Positions 9,168 through 17,783 of a stretch of 64,000 bases of DNA are shown one piece after another (within the stretch, counting starts at the first letter, position 1; each line of letters opens with the position of its first letter). Position numbers and translations under genes: made by a program. The notes beneath the pieces were generated by a model. The model had not been told where the DNA came from, did no database searches, and was given only the letters and a program-made list of their open reading frames with translations. Source of the DNA: Alphaproteobacteria bacterium (GTDB taxonomy: Bacteria > Pseudomonadota > Alphaproteobacteria > Puniceispirillales > Puniceispirillaceae); the NCBI GenBank assembly GCA_022425485.1, contig JAKMFL010000050.1:1-64000 (forward strand). Direction: 5' to 3'.

Positions 9168-11951
9168 CTATTCTGCCGCCACTGTATCTGCCGGTATTTT
9201 AAGCCTAGCTGCCGCAAATTTAAGCTCAGGTATTTTGCCATAAGGGTCAAGCGCTGGGTTGGTAAGCATGTTGGCAGGCGCTTCGGTAAAACAAAAAGGG
9301 ATAAAAATCATCCCTTTTGGCAGATTTGGATCAATACGCGCAAATAGCGCAATTTCGCCGCGCCGCGTTTCTACCGCTACAGTTTGCCCGGGGGCAATCG
9401 CCAAATCAGACATATCCTCAGGGCTAATATGTACCTCTGCTTCAGGCTCTAATGCATCCAATACATGCGCCCGCCTCGTCATAGAGCCGGTATGCCAATG
9501 CTCCAGCAGCCTGCCTGTAGACAACACTAACGGAAAAGCGTCATCTGGCACTTCATCTGGTGGCAGCACAGAGGCTGGTGTCATCCGCCCGCGTCCGCTA
9601 GGGGTGGGAAAAGCATCAGCGAAGATAACATCTGCACCAGCGCTATGCTCGTCTTTGCAAGGATAGGTGACCGCATCTTCTATCTCTAAACGCTGCCATG
9701 TAATCCCTGTTAGGGAAGGCATCACAATGCGCATTTCATTGAAAATATCTACTGGGCCCTGATAATTCCAGTTTTGCCCCATACGGTTTGCCAATTCCTG
9801 AATTATCCACCAATCCTGACGCGCATCACCCGGCATGGAAACGGCAATCCGCCCCATCTGCACGCGGCGATCTGTGTTGGTTACGGTGCCAGTTTTCTCA
9901 GGGAAAGCCGAAGCTGGCAGGATTACATCCGCAAAGGCTGCTGTTTCGGTCATAAAAATATCTTGAACGACCAGATGCTCTAGACGCGCAAACCCTTCTC
10001 TTGCGTGGGCTTGGTCAGGGTCAGACATAACCGGGTTTTCGCCCATAACATAAATACCCTTAATGTTTTTGTCATAGGCAGCATCTGCAATTTCAACCAC
10101 TGTCAGCCCTTTTTCTGAATCTAGCTCAACGCCCCAGAGATTTTCATACTCGTCCCGAACCTGCTTATCTTCTACAGATCGGTAATCAGGGAAAAACATG
10201 GGGATAAGACCTGCATCAGACGCGCCTTGCACGTTGTTCTGGCCGCGCAAGGGATGCAAGCCTGCCCCCGGTTTGCCAACATTACCTGTTAGCAGGGCTA
10301 GCGATATCAGACAGCGCGCATTATCGGTGCCGTGAGTATGCTGGGATACGCCCATACCCCAGAAAATAATACCCGCATCAGCCGCAGCAAATTGGCGGGC
10401 AACAGACCGTATGGTTTCCGCCTCAATCCCGCAAATAAGTGCCATCTTTTCTGGGCTAGTGGCCTTGGTCTGCTCAACAAGGGCATCAAAGCCTTCTGTG
10501 TGGGCTTCAACATAGGCTTTGTCGTAAATTTGCTCATCAATGATGGTGTGCAGCATGCCATTCAGAAGGGCTACATCACTGCCCGGCACAAAGTTTAGCG
10601 AAGCCTCAGCATACCGATCTAGGGCTTGGCCGCGCGGGTCCATCACAAAAAGCTTAGCCCCAGCTTTTGCGGCGTTTTTAATATAGGTAGCTGCAACTGG
10701 ATGATTAACCGTAGGATTAGCGCCGATAACGATAATCGCATCAGAGTTTAGGCATTGAGAAAAAGAAGCTGTAACCGCGCCAGAACCAATATTTTCAAGC
10801 AAAGCCGCAACCGAAGAGGCATGACAGAGGCGCGTGCAATGATCAACATTATTAGTTTTAAAACTCGTGCGCACCAGCTTTTGTACCAGATATGCTTCTT
10901 CATTCGTGCCCTTAGCAGAGCCGAAGCCCGCTAATGCAGACGCGCCATCACGTTCTTTGATAGCCATAAACCCTTTTGCAGCCACTTCTAGGGCTTCTTC
11001 CCAGCTTGCCGGGCGAAAGTGGGTTAGGGGGGTGGCCGCATCAAACGGAAGAGAGGCATCCTTTGGAACATCTTCCCGCCGGATAAGGGGCTGGGTTAGC
11101 CGCTCTGGATTATGGATGTAATCAAAGCCATAGCGGCCTTTCACACAGAGCCGGCTGTTATTTGCAGGCCCGCTTCGACCATTTACGGAAACAATTTTAT
11201 CGTCTTTGACATTGAAAGTCAGCTGGCAACCTACCCCGCAATAGGGACAAACCGAATCAATTTGTTTATCTGGGGTAATGGCTAGCTTTTGGTCTTCTGA
11301 CAATATCGTTTTCGGCATTAACGCGCCCGTGGGGCAAGCTTGCACACATTCGCCGCACCCTACACAAGTAGATGCGCCCATATCATCATCAAAATCAAAG
11401 ATAATCCGCGCATCTGCGCCTCGCCCAGCAAGGCCAATAACGTCATTTACCTGAACTTCACGGCAGGCACGCACACATAGATTACATTGAATACAAGCAT
11501 CCATATTGACCGCAATCGCTGGATGGCTGCTATCCGCAGTTGGTTTATTTTTGCCGCCAAATCGGCTGGTCTGAATATCTTGTTTATCGGCGTAGTGCCA
11601 AAGATGCGAGGCCGGGTCATGCGCATCCCTTCGTGCAGGCTGGTCAGCTAGCAAGAGTTCCATGACCATCTTTCGGGATTTTTCTGCACGCTCGCTCTGG
11701 GTGCTTACCTTCATGCCAGCGGCGGCTTTACGCTGGCAGGAGGCAGCCAACACTCGCTCACCTTCAATTTCAACCATGCAGGCGCGGCAATTTCCATCCT
11801 CGCGGTAATTATTGTCATCCTTATAGCAGAGATGAGGGATATCCACCCCATGACGCTTTGCAAGTTGCCAGAGTGTATCCTCAGCAGTGGCGGATATTTC
11901 CTGTCCGTCAAGTTCTAGGGTAAAGGAGGTGTTTTTATCCATATTGTTCAT
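9168..11951 (-). CDS. fdsA: NAD-dependent formate dehydrogenase, molybdenum alpha subunit
   Basis: Oxidises formate to CO2 at a molybdenum bis-pyranopterin guanine dinucleotide site. About 927 residues: an N-terminal [2Fe-2S] domain (CYKDDNNYREDGNCRAC...), two [4Fe-4S] motifs (CIQCNLCVRAC, CVGCGECVQAC), CPYCGVGCQ, then the large Mo domain with DHCTRLCHA, whose second Cys (TGT codon, not selenocysteine) is the metal ligand. The frame stays open upstream into fdsB, but the true start is the ATG at 11951 (or 11942) just after the fdsB stop, with AGGGGA overlapping that stop. No fdsC or fdsD follows; hemA comes next. Confidence 0.92.
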   Translation of the reverse strand: MNNMDKNTSFTLELDGQEISATAEDTLWQLAKRHGVDIPHLCYKDDNNYREDGNCRACMVEIEGERVLAASCQRKAAAGMKVSTQSERAEKSRKMVMELLLADQPARRDAHDPASHLWHYADKQDIQTSRFGGKNKPTADSSHPAIAVNMDACIQCNLCVRACREVQVNDVIGLAGRGADARIIFDFDDDMGASTCVGCGECVQACPTGALMPKTILSEDQKLAITPDKQIDSVCPYCGVGCQLTFNVKDDKIVSVNGRSGPANNSRLCVKGRYGFDYIHNPERLTQPLIRREDVPKDASLPFDAATPLTHFRPASWEEALEVAAKGFMAIKERDGASALAGFGSAKGTNEEAYLVQKLVRTSFKTNNVDHCTRLCHASSVAALLENIGSGAVTASFSQCLNSDAIIVIGANPTVNHPVAATYIKNAAKAGAKLFVMDPRGQALDRYAEASLNFVPGSDVALLNGMLHTIIDEQIYDKAYVEAHTEGFDALVEQTKATSPEKMALICGIEAETIRSVARQFAAADAGIIFWGMGVSQHTHGTDNARCLISLALLTGNVGKPGAGLHPLRGQNNVQGASDAGLIPMFFPDYRSVEDKQVRDEYENLWGVELDSEKGLTVVEIADAAYDKNIKGIYVMGENPVMSDPDQAHAREGFARLEHLVVQDIFMTETAAFADVILPASAFPEKTGTVTNTDRRVQMGRIAVSMPGDARQDWWIIQELANRMGQNWNYQGPVDIFNEMRIVMPSLTGITWQRLEIEDAVTYPCKDEHSAGADVIFADAFPTPSGRGRMTPASVLPPDEVPDDAFPLVLSTGRLLEHWHTGSMTRRAHVLDALEPEAEVHISPEDMSDLAIAPGQTVAVETRRGEIALFARIDPNLPKGMIFIPFCFTEAPANMLTNPALDPYGKIPELKFAAARLKIPADTVAAE

Positions 11952-11965
11952 TTTTTTGAAATCCC

Positions 11966-13681
11966 CTAATCCGAACCTTGCGTCTTTTTTCCTGTGCTTG
12001 GAATATCTTCTGGAAAATGCTTCATCACGCTCAATAGTGGGTTGGCAGCGGCTTGACCTAGCCCGCAAATACTGGCATCTGCCATGGTTTGGGATAGCTC
12101 GTGTAATAAGGTGATATCAGGTGCGCTTGTTTCCATGAGCATTACTGCTTTTTCTGTTCCAGAACGGCAAGGTGTGCATTGACCACAGGATTCATGCTTG
12201 AAAAATTGCATCAAATTTAGCGCGGCTTGCCACATATCATCTTGATCAGATAAAACAATAACCGCATGTGAGCCAACAAAGCAGCCCTCATTTGCTAGCG
12301 CGCCACCAAAATCAAGCGGGATATCTGATTTGGACGCAGGCAGGATGCCGCCAGATGCGCCGCCGGGCAAATAGGCTTTAAATTGATGTCCGTCTGCCAT
12401 TCCGCCACAGGCTTCAATAAGTTCAGCAACAGAGCTGCCAGCGGCGGCCCGTATTACGCCCGGCTTTGCCACACGTCCCGATACAGAATAGCTGCGAAAA
12501 CCAGGATGGTCTGGCTTGCCTTGCTGATTATACCAATTAGCCCCCTGTTCTAGAATATCGCGCACCCAATACAGGGTCTCAATATTATTAACTAAGGTGG
12601 GACGACCAAACAGCCCATTTTCTGCAACATAGGGAGGGCGGTGACGTGGCAAGCCGCGTTTGCCTTCAATACTTTCAATCATGGCCGATTCTTCACCGCA
12701 AATATAGGCGCCAGCCCCGCGCCGAATTTCCAGCTCCATATGGCTGGCAAGCCCAGCTTGCTCAACCTTTGCCAGTTCCGCATATAGCATCGCGATTATT
12801 TCTGGATATTCATCACGTATATAAAGATAGGCCTTATCAATGCCAACCAGATGGCCAGCGATTAAAATGCCTTCGATCATCCGATGCGGGTCAGTGCTTA
12901 AATATAGCCTGTCTTTAAAAGTGCCCGGCTCGCCTTCATCGCCATTAACAGCCATTAGACGCGGCCCATCATAACTGGCTACGATCTGCCATTTGCGGCC
13001 GGTGGGGAAACCAGCGCCGCCTAGCCCGCGCAATTGCGCAGCCCCTAACTCTGCCATCAATGCATCATTATCAGCAGTGCCAGATTGCAAGGCTTCGGCT
13101 AGTTTATACCCTCCGGCATCGCGGTAGGCATCAAAATCAATATGATCACTAAGGCCAGCAGGACGAGCAGAAACTTTTGTTGCCGCGATAATACCAGCTA
13201 GATTATTTTCCCCGATAAGGGCATGACCATCTGCAATCGCAGGCGCCCTATCACAGGCACCTAGACATGGGGCAGTTACAATCTGCACCTCATCACTTGC
13301 GAGTTTGGTTGCCTCTGCCAGCAATGCTTTTGCCCCTGCCATCATGCAGCTTAGGGATGTACAAACACGGATAGTGCGGGCAGGCGGCGCTTGCTCACCT
13401 TCTTTAACAAGGGTGAAATGGTCATAAAAGCTGGCCACTTCCCATATTTCTGCCATAGGCAGGCGCATCAGATGCGCTAATGCTGCCAGATGTGTGGCGC
13501 TTAGATGGTGATAATGGTCATTTATTTTGTGTAAGGCTTCGATAAGGTGGTCTCGTGGCGGCGGGGTGTTGCCAAGCAATTTGCGCATTTGCTCTACAGC
13601 GGCAAGATCAATTTGACGTCCCTTTGGCTTGAACCGTCCTTTTTTGGGCCCCAATTTTTTACCTATTTGCGCTTCTGGCAT
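11966..13681 (-). CDS. fdsB: Formate dehydrogenase diaphorase subunit, FdsG-FdsB fusion
   Basis: Moves electrons from FdsA to NAD+. The 571 residues join two complex I-like modules usually encoded separately: a NuoE/FdsG-type [2Fe-2S] domain (about 1-155; Cys in CTSLSC and CLGAC) and a NuoF/FdsB-type FMN/NADH domain ([45 protein letters not shown]) with a C-terminal [4Fe-4S] motif [13 protein letters not shown]. The start at 13681 is favoured by GGGGAAAG 7 nt upstream; an in-frame ATG at 13735 lacks a ribosome site. It is 14 bp upstream of fdsA. Confidence 0.9.
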   Translation of the reverse strand: MPEAQIGKKLGPKKGRFKPKGRQIDLAAVEQMRKLLGNTPPPRDHLIEALHKINDHYHHLSATHLAALAHLMRLPMAEIWEVASFYDHFTLVKEGEQAPPARTIRVCTSLSCMMAGAKALLAEATKLASDEVQIVTAPCLGACDRAPAIADGHALIGENNLAGIIAATKVSARPAGLSDHIDFDAYRDAGGYKLAEALQSGTADNDALMAELGAAQLRGLGGAGFPTGRKWQIVASYDGPRLMAVNGDEGEPGTFKDRLYLSTDPHRMIEGILIAGHLVGIDKAYLYIRDEYPEIIAMLYAELAKVEQAGLASHMELEIRRGAGAYICGEESAMIESIEGKRGLPRHRPPYVAENGLFGRPTLVNNIETLYWVRDILEQGANWYNQQGKPDHPGFRSYSVSGRVAKPGVIRAAAGSSVAELIEACGGMADGHQFKAYLPGGASGGILPASKSDIPLDFGGALANEGCFVGSHAVIVLSDQDDMWQAALNLMQFFKHESCGQCTPCRSGTEKAVMLMETSAPDITLLHELSQTMADASICGLGQAAANPLLSVMKHFPEDIPSTGKKTQGSD

Positions 13682-13759
13682 CGTGCATCTTTCCCCAAAA
13701 CTTACATGTGCTCCAACGGTACTTTTTGCATTCATAATTTGCCGCTATTGCTTGGCAAG

Positions 13760-13957
13760 CTATAACAGGTTAGGGGCAAAATTTGTCTCATCAGCGACAG
13801 GTGTAAGGCTTATCTTGTCTGCAAGGATGATGGTTTTACCGATATGTTCAAAATTTACGGTAATACGGTTACCAATAATCGACTGAACTTGCCCTTGCCC
13901 CCATTCGGGCTCTGTGGGGTGGCGCACAAAATCTCCTACGCTAAATTCATACACCAT
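13760..13957 (-). CDS. DUF3553 domain protein
   Basis: A 65-residue protein (MVYEFSVGDFVRHPTEPEWGQGQVQ...) with the pattern of DUF3553, a small SH3/CarD-like beta-barrel family common in Alphaproteobacteria and without an established function. The start at 13957 has AAAGGG 9 nt upstream; an ATG at 13975 would place that site inside the gene. It precedes fdsB on the same strand with a 78-bp gap. The link with formate dehydrogenase is probably only positional. Confidence 0.8.
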   Translation of the reverse strand: MVYEFSVGDFVRHPTEPEWGQGQVQSIIGNRITVNFEHIGKTIILADKISLTPVADETNFAPNLL

Positions 13958-14048
13958 CACTGTTAGCCCTTTCATGCTTTAACCGATAAGCTCCCACTCT
14001 TAATTTCAGCCTATCAGAAAGCGCCCTCATTAAGCAAAGAAACTCGCA

Positions 14049-14092
14049 GATATGATAAGGGGCGCCAGTAGATACGATAAGGGGCGCCAGCA
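14049..14092. repeat. Two 22-bp tandem repeats between ctrA and DUF3553
   Basis: GATATGATAAGGGGCGCCAGTA is followed directly by a near-identical copy with a T-to-C change at position 5 and a different penultimate base. Each copy contains the palindrome GGCGCC. No coding frame; function unknown. Confidence 0.8.
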
Positions 14093-14103
14093 TCCCGTAT
14101 CAT

Positions 14104-14144
14104 AAAAAACACCCAAGAGGCGGCTAGCATACAACCTCTTGGGT
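14104..14144 (-). terminator. Rho-independent terminator of ctrA
   Basis: A perfect 10-bp stem (ACCCAAGAGG / CCTCTTGGGT, loop 14 nt) lies 54 bp past the ctrA stop and is followed, in the minus-strand sense, by a run of six T. Confidence 0.85.
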
Positions 14145-14197
14145 AGCTGTTTTGAAAAAATGGATAGCTGAAAGGCCCCCAGAAACAAAAAGGGGCG

Positions 14198-14899
14198 TTA
14201 AACCGCTATTTTTTCATCATCTGCATCCTCGTCACGCAGCACATATCCTTGCCCCCAGACAGTATCTATCTTGGCACTTTTCAGACCACTTTTCTCTAAT
14301 TTACGCCGTAATTTACAGACAAATACATCAATAATTTTGCTATCAGGCTCATCAATATCGCCATAGATATGGGCTATGAAACTCTCCTTGCTTAGCACAG
14401 CACCCTTTCGCATGCATAAAAGATGAACAATCTGATATTCCTTTTGTGTTAGCGGCACAAATTTGCCATCAATGGAAATCAAATTGCGGCTTAAATCCAT
14501 GGTCATATTGCTGGCCTGAATAAGCGCAGAAGCATGTCCATTTGCCCGGCGGATAATAGCCTCAAGATAGGCGAGTAGCTCATATCTATCAAATGGCTTG
14601 GTAAGGTACCCGTCTGCACCTGCACCAAGAGCGGTAATACGATCATCTACACGGCTATTGCCAGAAATCACTAAAATCGGCGCAGGCAGGTAGCTCTTCC
14701 TTATCAGGCGGGTCAAGCGGGTACCATCCCCATCTGGTAAATTGATATCTAACAAAACGGCATCAACATGACTGTGATTTAATTCATTTAAAGCCTCTTC
14801 GATAGTTTTAGCATGCACATGATGATACCCAGCTTGGGATAAGGTAATGCCAATAGCGTCAGCAATAACTGTATCATCTTCGACAATTAGTATATTCAT
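14198..14899 (-). CDS. ctrA: CtrA-type cell-cycle response regulator
   Basis: OmpR/PhoB-class transcription factor. The 233 residues start with a receiver domain (acid pair VEDD, phosphate-accepting Asp51 in LLDINLPD, Lys101 in YLTKPFD) and end with a winged helix. The stretch SFIAHIYGDIDEPDSKIIDVFVCKLRRKL resembles the CtrA recognition region rather than PhoB or OmpR. CtrA is phosphorylated through CckA-ChpT and controls division and motility genes in this class. It is monocistronic, with its own terminator, and divergent from dksA. A CtrA paralogue cannot be excluded. Confidence 0.75.
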   Translation of the reverse strand: MNILIVEDDTVIADAIGITLSQAGYHHVHAKTIEEALNELNHSHVDAVLLDINLPDGDGTRLTRLIRKSYLPAPILVISGNSRVDDRITALGAGADGYLTKPFDRYELLAYLEAIIRRANGHASALIQASNMTMDLSRNLISIDGKFVPLTQKEYQIVHLLCMRKGAVLSKESFIAHIYGDIDEPDSKIIDVFVCKLRRKLEKSGLKSAKIDTVWGQGYVLRDEDADDEKIAV

Positions 14900-15358
14900 A
14901 GGATGAGGACCTTTCTAACATTTGCCTTACTGGCCATTCCATCAAAATGCCGTCATTTAAAAAAATGCGGTGTGTTGTTAATGAACTGTTCAGCATTCAT
15001 TAAGATGTTTTGAAAAAATAAGGGCTAAAGGCAAATCACATATGCGTGATTGGAAAGGTTAAAACTTCCGAATTATTCAAGAGAAATCGTGATAAGTGTA
15101 TGGGAAATATGAATAATACCCATCTTTTCATGATGCACAATTTGGGGTTGAAAGCAGGCAGAAATTACAGTAACACATGCTTTAATTAACAAGTGGTCTG
15201 ATAAAAAACTTGCTGGTTAAAATCTTAATCGGGGATGTCTGTTCTGAGGGTGTTAATATTTGACTTGGAAAATAAGAGATTAGAAAACCTCTTTTTTTGA
15301 ATATTTTATGGGCCAAGATGACACAGACTGAAGCATAGATTTATGAAGGATGTTAATG
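14900..15358. other. Divergent ctrA/dksA intergenic region
   Basis: About 450 bp of AT-rich DNA with no reading frame of note. It must hold the promoters of ctrA (minus) and dksA (plus). Visible elements are the inverted repeat at 14978-15003, several TTAA half-sites, and a GAAGGA ribosome site at 15345-15350. No GANTC methylation site occurs in it. Confidence 0.6.
14978..15003. promoter_or_regulatory. Inverted repeat upstream of ctrA, possible CtrA-type operator
   Basis: Perfect 8-bp arms TTAATGAA and TTCATTAA separated by 10 bp, about 80 bp upstream of the ctrA start. TTAA pairs are the core of CtrA sites, though the usual spacing is 7 bp between TTAA cores in direct orientation, so the link to CtrA autoregulation is tentative. 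Confidence 0.4.
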
Positions 15359-15808
15359 ATGAGTTCCGTTGCATCAAAAATTATAGATACACCAATTACT
15401 AGCCTGCCAGAGGGCTATCAGCCGTCTGCAAACGAAGAATTTATGAATGATTTGCAGCGGGAATATTTTCGCCAAAAATTGATGCGCTGGCGTGCTGAGC
15501 TTTTAGATGAAGCCAATCAAACGATTGCTAATCTATCCACAGAGAGTTTGCATAAACCAGACCAGATGGACCGAGCACAAATTGAAAGTAATGCAGCGCT
15601 GGATCTGCGAACCCGCGACCGCGAGCGCAAATTGCTGCAAAAAATCGAAGATGCCCTTCGGCGTATCGAAGATGGCAGCTTTGGCTATTGCGTTGAAACG
15701 GATGAGCCCATTAGCCTTGCGCGGCTAGAGGCTCGCCCGATTGCCTCGCTCAGCCTGCAAGCCCAAGAGCAGCACGAAAAGATGGAACGGGTGCACCGCG
15801 ATGAATAG
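15359..15808 (+). CDS. dksA: DksA-family RNA polymerase-binding factor
   Basis: Binds the secondary channel of RNA polymerase and, with ppGpp, adjusts rRNA and stress promoters. About 149 residues: a coiled-coil arm (FRQKLMRWRAELLDEANQ...) and a C-terminal globular part GSFGYCVETDEPISLARLEARP. Only one Cys of the usual four zinc ligands remains, as in other alphaproteobacterial DksA proteins. I start at the ATG at 15359, 8 nt after GAAGGA; 15356 is equally possible, while an ATG at 15350 overlaps the ribosome site and is rejected. Confidence 0.88.
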   Translation: MSSVASKIIDTPITSLPEGYQPSANEEFMNDLQREYFRQKLMRWRAELLDEANQTIANLSTESLHKPDQMDRAQIESNAALDLRTRDRERKLLQKIEDALRRIEDGSFGYCVETDEPISLARLEARPIASLSLQAQEQHEKMERVHRDE

Positions 15809-15865
15809 CGCGGCCTCTGCCATATGATAATCCCCTCTATAGAACAATATTGGGTATAGATTGAT

Positions 15866-15897
15866 AGGGCTGATTGCATATAATCAGCCCTCTTTTT
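15866..15897 (+). terminator. Rho-independent terminator of dksA
   Basis: A perfect 10-bp stem AGGGCTGATT / AATCAGCCCT with a 6-nt loop, followed by CTTTTT, 58 bp after the dksA stop. Confidence 0.9.
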
Positions 15898-15906
15898 GCC
15901 GGTTTT

Positions 15907-15934
15907 TCTAGACTGGCTTCTCTAGACTGGCTTT
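15907..15934. repeat. Two 14-bp tandem repeats after the dksA terminator
   Basis: TCTAGACTGGCTTC is followed at once by TCTAGACTGGCTTT. Non-coding; one of several short tandem duplications in the window. Confidence 0.8.
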
Positions 15935-16076
15935 TTTAGAATCATATAAAGAGATGCAGGAATTACGCGAAAAGCTATAAGCCCTTTGGTGCGCTTTTTT
16001 TATCGCTAGTCACATTTTTTCTCCCCCTACAAAAGAGAGCTAAAGGCAGGGCTAAAGGGGGAGGTAGGGAAGGGTT

Positions 16077-16120
16077 GGGAAAGCACTGGGAAAGCACTGG
16101 GAAAGCGCTGGCAAAGCACT
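16077..16120. repeat. Four 11-bp tandem repeats in the recA upstream region
   Basis: Units GGGAAAGCACT, GGGAAAGCACT, GGGAAAGCGCT and GGCAAAGCACT are arranged head to tail, about 330 bp before recA. The 11-bp period is close to one helical turn. The rest of the 600-bp dksA-recA gap holds the dksA terminator, a 14-bp repeat, AT-rich DNA and the LexA boxes; no gene was seen. Confidence 0.9.
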
Positions 16121-16220
16121 AGGTAATAGCTTGGAAACCGTAAGAAAACAGCAAAACCCAAAAATAACACATTATTTTTTTAATTAATACTCTGAAAGAT
16201 AACAACAAAATCTTGAAAAA

Positions 16221-16235
16221 GAACAAAAGCAGAAT
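16221..16235 (-). promoter_or_regulatory. Degenerate second LexA box upstream of recA
   Basis: GAAC-N7-GAAT on the plus strand, one base away from the alphaproteobacterial SOS box, 30 bp before the perfect box. Could be a weak secondary site or chance. Confidence 0.35.
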
Positions 16236-16250
16236 ATGGTATTGCAAAGA

Positions 16251-16265
16251 GAACAAAAATAGAAC
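16251..16265 (-). promoter_or_regulatory. LexA (SOS) box of recA
   Basis: GAAC-AAAAATA-GAAC on the plus strand is GTTC-N7-GTTC on the minus strand, the direct-repeat LexA operator described for Alphaproteobacteria. It lies about 150 bp upstream of the recA start, where SOS control is expected. Confidence 0.8.
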
Positions 16266-16411
16266 ATACTACAAGCCTTACAAGTTTTAAATGAGAAGTT
16301 GGCAGGGAAAGTATTTTAAAATTATTTCTAAAATAACTTCTAAAATCACTTCTAGGCCGCGACCAGTTATGGACAGGCGGTTCAGACTATGCAACATGGA
16401 GGCTTCGTGTA

Positions 16412-17509
16412 ATGTCAGCAGAACTCGTGGATTTTAAAATGAACGGAAATGATAAGAGCAAAGCGCTAGATGCCGCAATTGGCCAGATTGAAAAGGCCTT
16501 TGGCAAAGGTTCTGTTATGAAGCTTGGCCAACGTGACAGTGTGGTTGATATTCAAGCTATATCGACAGGCTCACTTGGGTTGGATATAGCGCTAGGCATA
16601 GGCGGCTTTCCAAAGGGACGTATTGTTGAAATTTACGGCCCCGAATCATCTGGTAAAACAACATTAGCCCTGCATGCGGTTGCTGAAGCACAGGCAAAAG
16701 GCGGGAATTGTGCCTTTGTGGATGCGGAACATGCCCTTGACCCGATTTATGCACGCAAATTGGGCGTCAATTTGGATGAATTGCTCATTTCGCAGCCAGA
16801 TGCTGGTGAACAGGCATTGGAAATTGCGGATACGCTGGTGCGCTCTGGGGCGATTGATGTGCTGGTGGTTGACTCGGTTGCCGCACTGGTACCGCGTGCT
16901 GAACTAGAAGGCGAGATGGGAGACCATCATGTTGGCCTGCATGCCAGATTGATGTCACAGGCTTTGCGTAAGCTAACCTCTTCGATTGCGCGTTCTAACT
17001 GTCTGGTTATCTTCATTAATCAAATTCGTTTGAAAATTGGTGTGATGTTTGGCAATCCAGAAACGACAACTGGTGGTAATGCGCTGAAATTCTATGCTTC
17101 TGTTCGTCTGGATATTCGCCGTATTGGTGCGATTAAGGACAAGGATGATGTGGTTGGCAACCAGACCCGCGTGAAAGTGGTGAAAAATAAAGTTGCCGCT
17201 CCGTTTCGGACAGTTGAGTTTGATATTATGTATGGGGAGGGTATCTCCAAACTTGGCGAGCTTCTGGATTTAGGGGTTGCGGCAGGTCTGGTCGAAAAAT
17301 CGGGCTCTTGGTTCTCTTATGGGGAGCAACGTATCGGGCAGGGCCGTGAGAATGCTAAAAATTTCTTGCGTGAAAACCCGGATATGGCAGATGAGCTTGA
17401 AGTATCTATTCGCCAGAATGCAGGGCTTGTCCAAGAAAAGATGATGGATGAGAATGTGGGTGGAGACTCCGGTAGCCCAGAAGACAGTTCAGAAGACAGT
17501 CCAGAATAG
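16412..17509 (+). CDS. recA: Recombinase RecA
   Basis: Forms filaments on single-stranded DNA, catalyses strand exchange and triggers LexA self-cleavage. The 365-residue protein has Walker [10 protein letters not shown], loop and core motifs ([69 protein letters not shown]) and an acidic C-terminal tail. The start ATG has GGAGG 9 nt upstream. The last codons are a 12-bp tandem duplication encoding EDSSEDSPE. The upstream LexA box indicates SOS induction; a terminator follows. Confidence 0.98.
   Translation: MSAELVDFKMNGNDKSKALDAAIGQIEKAFGKGSVMKLGQRDSVVDIQAISTGSLGLDIALGIGGFPKGRIVEIYGPESSGKTTLALHAVAEAQAKGGNCAFVDAEHALDPIYARKLGVNLDELLISQPDAGEQALEIADTLVRSGAIDVLVVDSVAALVPRAELEGEMGDHHVGLHARLMSQALRKLTSSIARSNCLVIFINQIRLKIGVMFGNPETTTGGNALKFYASVRLDIRRIGAIKDKDDVVGNQTRVKVVKNKVAAPFRTVEFDIMYGEGISKLGELLDLGVAAGLVEKSGSWFSYGEQRIGQGRENAKNFLRENPDMADELEVSIRQNAGLVQEKMMDENVGGDSGSPEDSSEDSPE
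17478..17509 (+). repeat. 12-bp repeat ending at the recA stop codon
   Basis: CAGAAGACAGTT, CAGAAGACAGTC and a partial third copy CAGAATAG, whose last three bases are the stop codon. The duplication lengthens the acidic tail of RecA in frame. Confidence 0.85.
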
Positions 17510-17553
17510 GCGTCTTAAAATTATTACGCATCTTATCAATACCTAATATGGCC

Positions 17554-17594
17554 CGGTCGGGATAATCTAAAAAAATGCCTGACCGGTTTTTTTA
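17554..17594 (+). terminator. Rho-independent terminator of recA
   Basis: Nine-bp stem CCGGTCGGG / CCTGACCGG (one G-U pair) with a 16-nt loop, followed by seven T, 45 bp after recA. Confidence 0.85.
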
Positions 17595-17783
17595 TTCCCA
17601 AGATATTCCCTTAAAAGACCTAATTGCCATTGTTTTTCGGCTTGTTTCTGCTTTTGCGCCATCCAGCGCATTATCTGGACAAGACAGCCTTGTTCAGGCT
17701 AACAATATAGGCTATTTCTTGAGGCGTTTTTATGCGTGTTTTTGCCATATTAATGCCGTATGTGTTCAAAATAAGGGCCTATC

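Noticed and set aside
10780..10900. Selenocysteine in formate dehydrogenase
   Set aside because: The metal-ligand codon reads TGT (Cys), and no SECIS-like hairpin or TGA is in the frame.
11952..12068. Longer FdsA starting inside fdsB
   Set aside because: The extra residues are an antiframe of the fdsB 3' end; the ATG right after the fdsB stop matches the FdsA start.
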